Shown here: one piece after another, positions 30,601 to 31,718 of the stretch
Layout: the number at the start of each line of letters is the position of its first letter
Position numbering within the stretch: position 1 is the stretch's first letter
Source: a virus
DNA: 31,718 nucleotides
Virus record (IMG/VR): IMGVR_UViG_3300030101_003617
Coordinates: 1-31,718 of that record
Direction: 5' to 3' (one strand)
Notes under the pieces: model-generated
The model's database searches: none
Seen by the model: only the letters and a program-made list of their open reading frames with translations
Told to the model about the DNA's origin: nothing
Made by a program: the position numbers and the translations under genes

Positions 30601-31718
30601 TATAATCTACACCATTATATGTAAACATCTCGAGCTCTGGATATCTACCTTTTAATGCAGCATATTCATTAGACTTTGCAAACTCTTTGATAAAGTTTTT
30701 GATTAATGGCTTATCTTGATTTACTCTAAAATAGATATGCCCTGTATACTCGTGTACAAATAATTCTTGATATAGTTTATTAGGATCTACAAATACAGCA
30801 CCAGCCACCTCATATGCAGGTGATGTACCAAAATGATTAAATGATGAGTCTATAATACCTACAGGTACATTAAGCTTGTCCTGTATAAACATAGTGTTAG
30901 TTATTCTAGCATTCCTACGATTGAAGTTTATATTCTTTGATACGTTTTGATTAGCAGACTTATAGTTTGACTTCTTACCCTTCTCTCTTGGTTTAATTGG
31001 TTTTTTCTGACTAGTCTTAGTAGATGTCTTTTTATTTACTTTAGTTTCTACTTTTTTTTTACGAGCTTGAGATACTTCTTCTTGGAACTCAATAGCTATA
31101 GTCTTCTCATTATTAGTAAGATCAGAAACTTTTGTGCCAGCATCTAATTTTTCTGCTACAGATTTTACAGCTGCATCTACATCAGCTTGATCTTGCGGTC
31201 TTACATTTTCAGGAGTTATAGTTCCTGTGTTTAATTTAGATGCTACTCTAGATACAGACACATCTTCTTCTTCTTTAACTTGTGGCTGTGTTTTTGGTGT
31301 TGTTTCTGCAGCAGGTGTTTTAGGAGTTGTTTCTTCTTCAGTTTGTTGTTTAGGCTTAACTATACCTAATTTTTCACCTGTCTTACGAGCTATTTTACCT
31401 GCAGTTTTAGAAGCTATTTTACCTGCTGTAGTTACTGCTCTTTTAACTATAGATGGCTTTTCTTCTGTCGGTGTTTCTTCTTCTTGTTCTTCAGCTTTTT
31501 TCTTTTCTGCTTCTTTAGTAAGTATATCTTCCCTTTGTTCTTGTTCTAGTTTACTCTTTGGTGTAAACTGTCCACCTACTTTTTTACCTTCACCTCTTGT
31601 AAGTTTACCTTCTTTAGTTTTAGCTACTCCTTTTTTAAACCTACCATTCTCTGATAAAACTTCTTGTTCAATAGATAAATTTACTTCACGAGCTTTTGCA
31701 CTAGCTTCTTCAAGTTCC
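21623..31718 (-). CDS. giant multidomain protein with RNA-polymerase-like DLDGD motif, at least 3364 aa (partial)
   Basis: Residue numbers count from the GTG at 31261, but the frame is open to the window edge (152 more codons), so the real start lies outside. In order: Glu/Lys/Pro/Thr-rich linkers; a metalloprotease-like part with HEYTGH at 170-175 and EEGWATY from 306; coiled-coil segments near 480-525; a block at about 1530-1760 with ILNKLLVEVGTKVVTPGTIA, SRIPSH and MGSDLDGDAIF, where D1659, D1661 and D1663 match the Mg-binding motif of multisubunit RNA polymerases; and a C-terminal third with a hydrophobic helix near 3144-3160. crAss-like phages carry similar giant, probably virion-packaged polymerases; this could be ejected with the genome to transcribe early genes. 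Role inferred. Confidence 0.75.
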   Translation of the reverse strand, partial: ELEEASAKAREVNLSIEQEVLSENGRFKKGVAKTKEGKLTRGEGKKVGGQFTPKSKLEQEQREDILTKEAEKKKAEEQEEETPTEEKPSIVKRAVTTAGKIASKTAGKIARKTGEKLGIVKPKQQTEEETTPKTPAAETTPKTQPQVKEEEDVSVSRVASKLNTGTITPENVRPQDQADVDAAVKSVAEKLDAGTKVSDLTNNEKTIAIEFQEEVSQARKKKVETKVNKKTSTKTSQKKPIKPREKGKKSNYKSANQNVSKNINFNRRNARITNTMFIQDKLNVPVGIIDSSFNHFGTSPAYEVAGAVFVDPNKLYQELFVHEYTGHIYFRVNQDKPLIKNFIKEFAKSNEYAALKGRYPELEMFTYNGVDYTLAEIAQDLHERSFNKNDEFFYENLSSELQALIDIVDEIAANESAGAYEGTGVTKQIEDYNELKRMLGENNLVKEVAAEKQMALMEEGWATYISDPDNPNTREDAKRIFDGILESPQENKKRKSRIKRFWSLVSKQGKSVEKESKTILQSENDFDGLSLEEMRSKLSVDMLRMTPEEVRQGRATSSRRMNYKPNRNLTDTSVFENELANNVYNSLKDNTKLINEFARKYADDPAKLLEDEEFINIVVENMAQLSYEYGIHNRFSEAIIYNTKKLSKLNREVADIQKKIDAATNIESRREFVKQIKFKKAQLRKAAAKVQPKDIDTTTIQMGNSSMTVRSFAQAIAFKVMNRRGVNSVFDKFNREVQKVSTDTTKSEIQKLFNNALEKEGLNDLQIEALVSDQLRVVIDEYEKVFGINYHGLDDITDINELVDYSDNVLNIYNKNKDELLSGMSALMMDFTRVYMQTEEAQNKKKLMRQPYVKNKALGAMAVILQTAQQHRGDLQGFIASIRANKNSSVVAFLKYLEDRLVVEGVKYRKPLQIVRRKDTKNVQKNVANYLLSSIWINFSNRTNEEIFSTVERNNEASQVSDLDLFNEETTASEERALVSRVIKEAGFIFDKGRDGTRRRRDVEFTNKVINGIRGLNEDPNTTYEDAEMILMEMFDVYGGNYFYWNTLEQTGIQDGKTRLSLNDWFKKNEKKIIKATKDPRLAIDVFRPVLQQAALNSRVFYYFTMIKNAEGNPSNTMNTRSFIINQNERLNEFFARKDEETDQEYYDRVFDRADALRSLYGDNVYLPFEFKIVNGVETVEPRMNVLKFRGGLISQLNNRGLNYVRLTPQELMVSEMTDFMNALGRRRQTDSEGNLVDTTYMQQVGVFAEKTRMYYIETKLLKDSQIKEEIDFRLSEYVGQTYIDGKPVLPFIKQKGKKAVIDEAYVSKQVKLLESHMMNNLHLYKTNVDFQGMFDGNKLNAAGKKALRTYILNFGINRFQAQRMFIGDHKQFKNEEDFVKRSAGSIARQMPTDINQSVDVLVLKDVEVDGFSEMDAQGYVLSEDADNIGSQYGLNFMRNDSETARHFKYVYYGQDLRQDGLVNNIFSPNSSFYAKANVMSITPEMEKKNPYLASVAELLRVRKADLQKDNKDLTYQVVAYQESAIKTAPYKIEDYTIDISNVESSLIGLAYEQEIKNVYNELYSNDQGYVGLDGQNFGVQLILDKEKYTSPMASQSYSQHLTNTTPETQLLAQGAHNAIARAMAYQLEESGVKKYYNVDEYTEAKQISLNRSLLDKIDASWAGNPTGNMKDYASAFFPKLNVSRNSILNKLLVEVGTKVVTPGTIAFQVTPYGYGLKSFTTLKALQQTTADPSKINKQIDKYGEDLIVSEVILPYNMAKDYNVGDVVLGSRIPSHAKSTQPVLIVKDFFDRDAGSIIAVATGVSKAMGSDLDGDAIFVNGRYVKKNLKLSETAYNRAFDNIVKLNGNQAHIDEITTPIDFESDVEAALNFAQEKLGKRTDDFATESSQMMPVGMLNAFNENVPAGGMIGIAATMQRDMNYFAHHNAEIDFSVRIEGVERNKLTDDNKTNYLQTAKVLNIILDNPKYQFARKLGFTYETIKPAMLLLRMGYNFNQVATILNSQGALKYNKYASERTVINVNDMSYYTPGQKAMVEYYESEINNKNVDNSIEFLGKKQAASSYIRNNIDPLLKVNKGDIINIDFSNVNDNNFNMQVVKLLDQLNKVGTEVFNTGRVIGAYGLTLQNGFQVDKLIKDFNDVGGKDSRFLQGPMDALKSDPIIQHNIAVLNKVKELDQEINTQYSNEAVEVQKAINEIVDSSQQNAFENHPVAVRQYQLFRMKQDLSVLQDMPSQDVLFASIEQLVFENNKLPYDLQNRFLADGIMLNYDNKTVSLNSRFVDANIPESDINILQRHFDLLDQNRGINKFDVAPGTPRIETDRTQESDGYIPQYIDFGPDQRKLFIQMDFLQNGWIGSSSTSVLWSPNTYGKDYKINQELNNLILDNKRNVTQQEAKGLAVEFLKDYSYNAPSVTMAESEVSEDGTVFTIKGFPPPVVEKLQKSDTPHVVKSWDNTDKTYRTFEYVDGKYYLIGNSKFNPKTEEQHRTSNSSKTFKQVVRRAVDRKKYQNRPNRSRYKGTYDSTDVQVNRAEQSGVPTKAMSKDAYYQLKGLSTRNRTMSAGTEQYYDKMYDDYKQQHDDLYETLYLDIIKTDKYKAMNDAELVDISIKLSNFDKILYNQYIEYIGVELTERMEKQQIANIAEVANKNNISLMGKDLGSWESWLISNNLKQTNPEVQSIIRELQNGYMKFIKDYRRISKSISRLEKTIKDQRLSKLSNAQMVGLFLRGKLNDYIYKNLFKVNVNKDGREFITLRTIEEVQKAGATASEIEFYNLFIDQVQKYSPGTDVTSIPYKAMSGIPSIARHGLLGLYKSQIGSTSDLNNIKVLGELPDGTTEIRTFAEWKTLYEAKTKDSFLTKAKNLVRLEKTRKRAVAAAKRGMNDDKTPIILNKVERATMTDSDIFYNMIDNKNVSISEIGSRDLGDILKSYVHSNMFKHGTQEYRLEYLDDAEVIQDKDGSSYFAETYQQWAVRNEKTDFLGMQSYLPLIDGAIALNKLKGNDNMVDYLQEVWKDNIIGGKKQKAFKGVWDWSINKLVDITTLGYIGLDASVVLGNTVMGKYTNLRAKGGQEFVKGEKRFWQGFLGGQASVKSFTERAKDLKFGATNKTTAMLNELFKFEYYEYEDISAVHKQNPIFRLALWPMEQSEKWIQGVMFFGQMSEKQWNSYDADTEGNLLVKAVDGKFYKYTDLSLDQISPDALTVDQVNQIVFDVKKQQGFGYSPLDQRRLSMYSWGRALGQFKKYFFTMTRERFGDANIDMYGNADIGTYRAAFDFTKEMYEGKKSLKDFEKLPKYRKDAIIRYVRGVALTMAAMLAYGLSSDDDDSVVSQNINRAAHARIQEQNVFFNPERLKFMAVPPSVNFVGDRLGL

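Noticed and set aside
31259-31261. GTG as the start of the giant protein
   Set aside because: The frame stays open for 152 more codons to the window edge with the same composition, so the gene is partial and starts outside.

Overview
The window looks like about 32 kb of the genome of a tailed phage infecting a marine Flavobacteriia-type (Bacteroidota) host. The DNA is AT-rich and the genes are packed with almost no gaps. Evidence for the host: two good promoters of the Bacteroidota type (TTTG, 20-21 nt, TAnnTTTG); several signal peptides that end in AQ; eleven Cys-rich GC(T/M)D...NY...ANTDDGSC repeats of a kind common in secreted flavobacterial proteins; and a type IX secretion C-terminal sorting domain on a late gene. 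No terminase, portal or major capsid gene lies in the window, so both arms continue outside it. No tRNA, CRISPR array, IS element or integrase was seen.

Left arm (1-11858, all on +): an early / DNA-metabolism operon. After small unknown genes come a co-catalytic metallopeptidase with a zinc ribbon, a 487-aa conserved unknown, a DnaB-type helicase, an HU/IHF-like small protein, a Rad52-type annealing protein, a single-strand-binding-protein-like gene with an acidic ...NLPF tail, a RusA-type resolvase and a small protein with a DnaA-domain-IV-like helix-turn-helix. Together they make a replication/recombination kit: possible initiator, helicase, ssDNA binder, annealase and junction resolvase. 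A 113-bp gap at 8625-8737 holds a promoter and a GC-rich foldable leader. The arm ends with a nucleotide-modification-associated protein and a calcineurin-type phosphoesterase, whose stop codon overlaps the stop of the first convergent gene.

Right arm (11851-31718, all on -): a late operon read from right to left. Its upstream end is a giant protein of at least 3364 residues, open at the window edge. It carries a DLDGD motif inside a block that resembles the catalytic barrel of the giant, probably virion-packaged RNA polymerases of crAss-like phages, plus an HEYTGH metalloprotease-like motif. Next come small probable virion proteins, a phage-encoded outer-membrane beta-barrel, a one-helix coiled-coil protein, an exported thioredoxin-fold protein without its cysteines, a LamG-like lectin, and a 665-aa secreted protein with a T9SS sorting tail. 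After these are six very small Lys/Arg-rich proteins with one Cys-rich peptide among them, a 3TM-type holin, two related probable virion proteins, a DUF5675 (possible cell-wall) protein and a last unknown. Many neighbours share a TAATG stop/start, suggesting coupled translation.

The main points of interest are the giant RNA-polymerase-like multidomain protein, the set of phage genes that appear to send proteins to the host's outer membrane and surface (including through the host's own type IX system), and the run of protamine-like mini-proteins. Function calls rest on motif recognition by eye; no database search was run.
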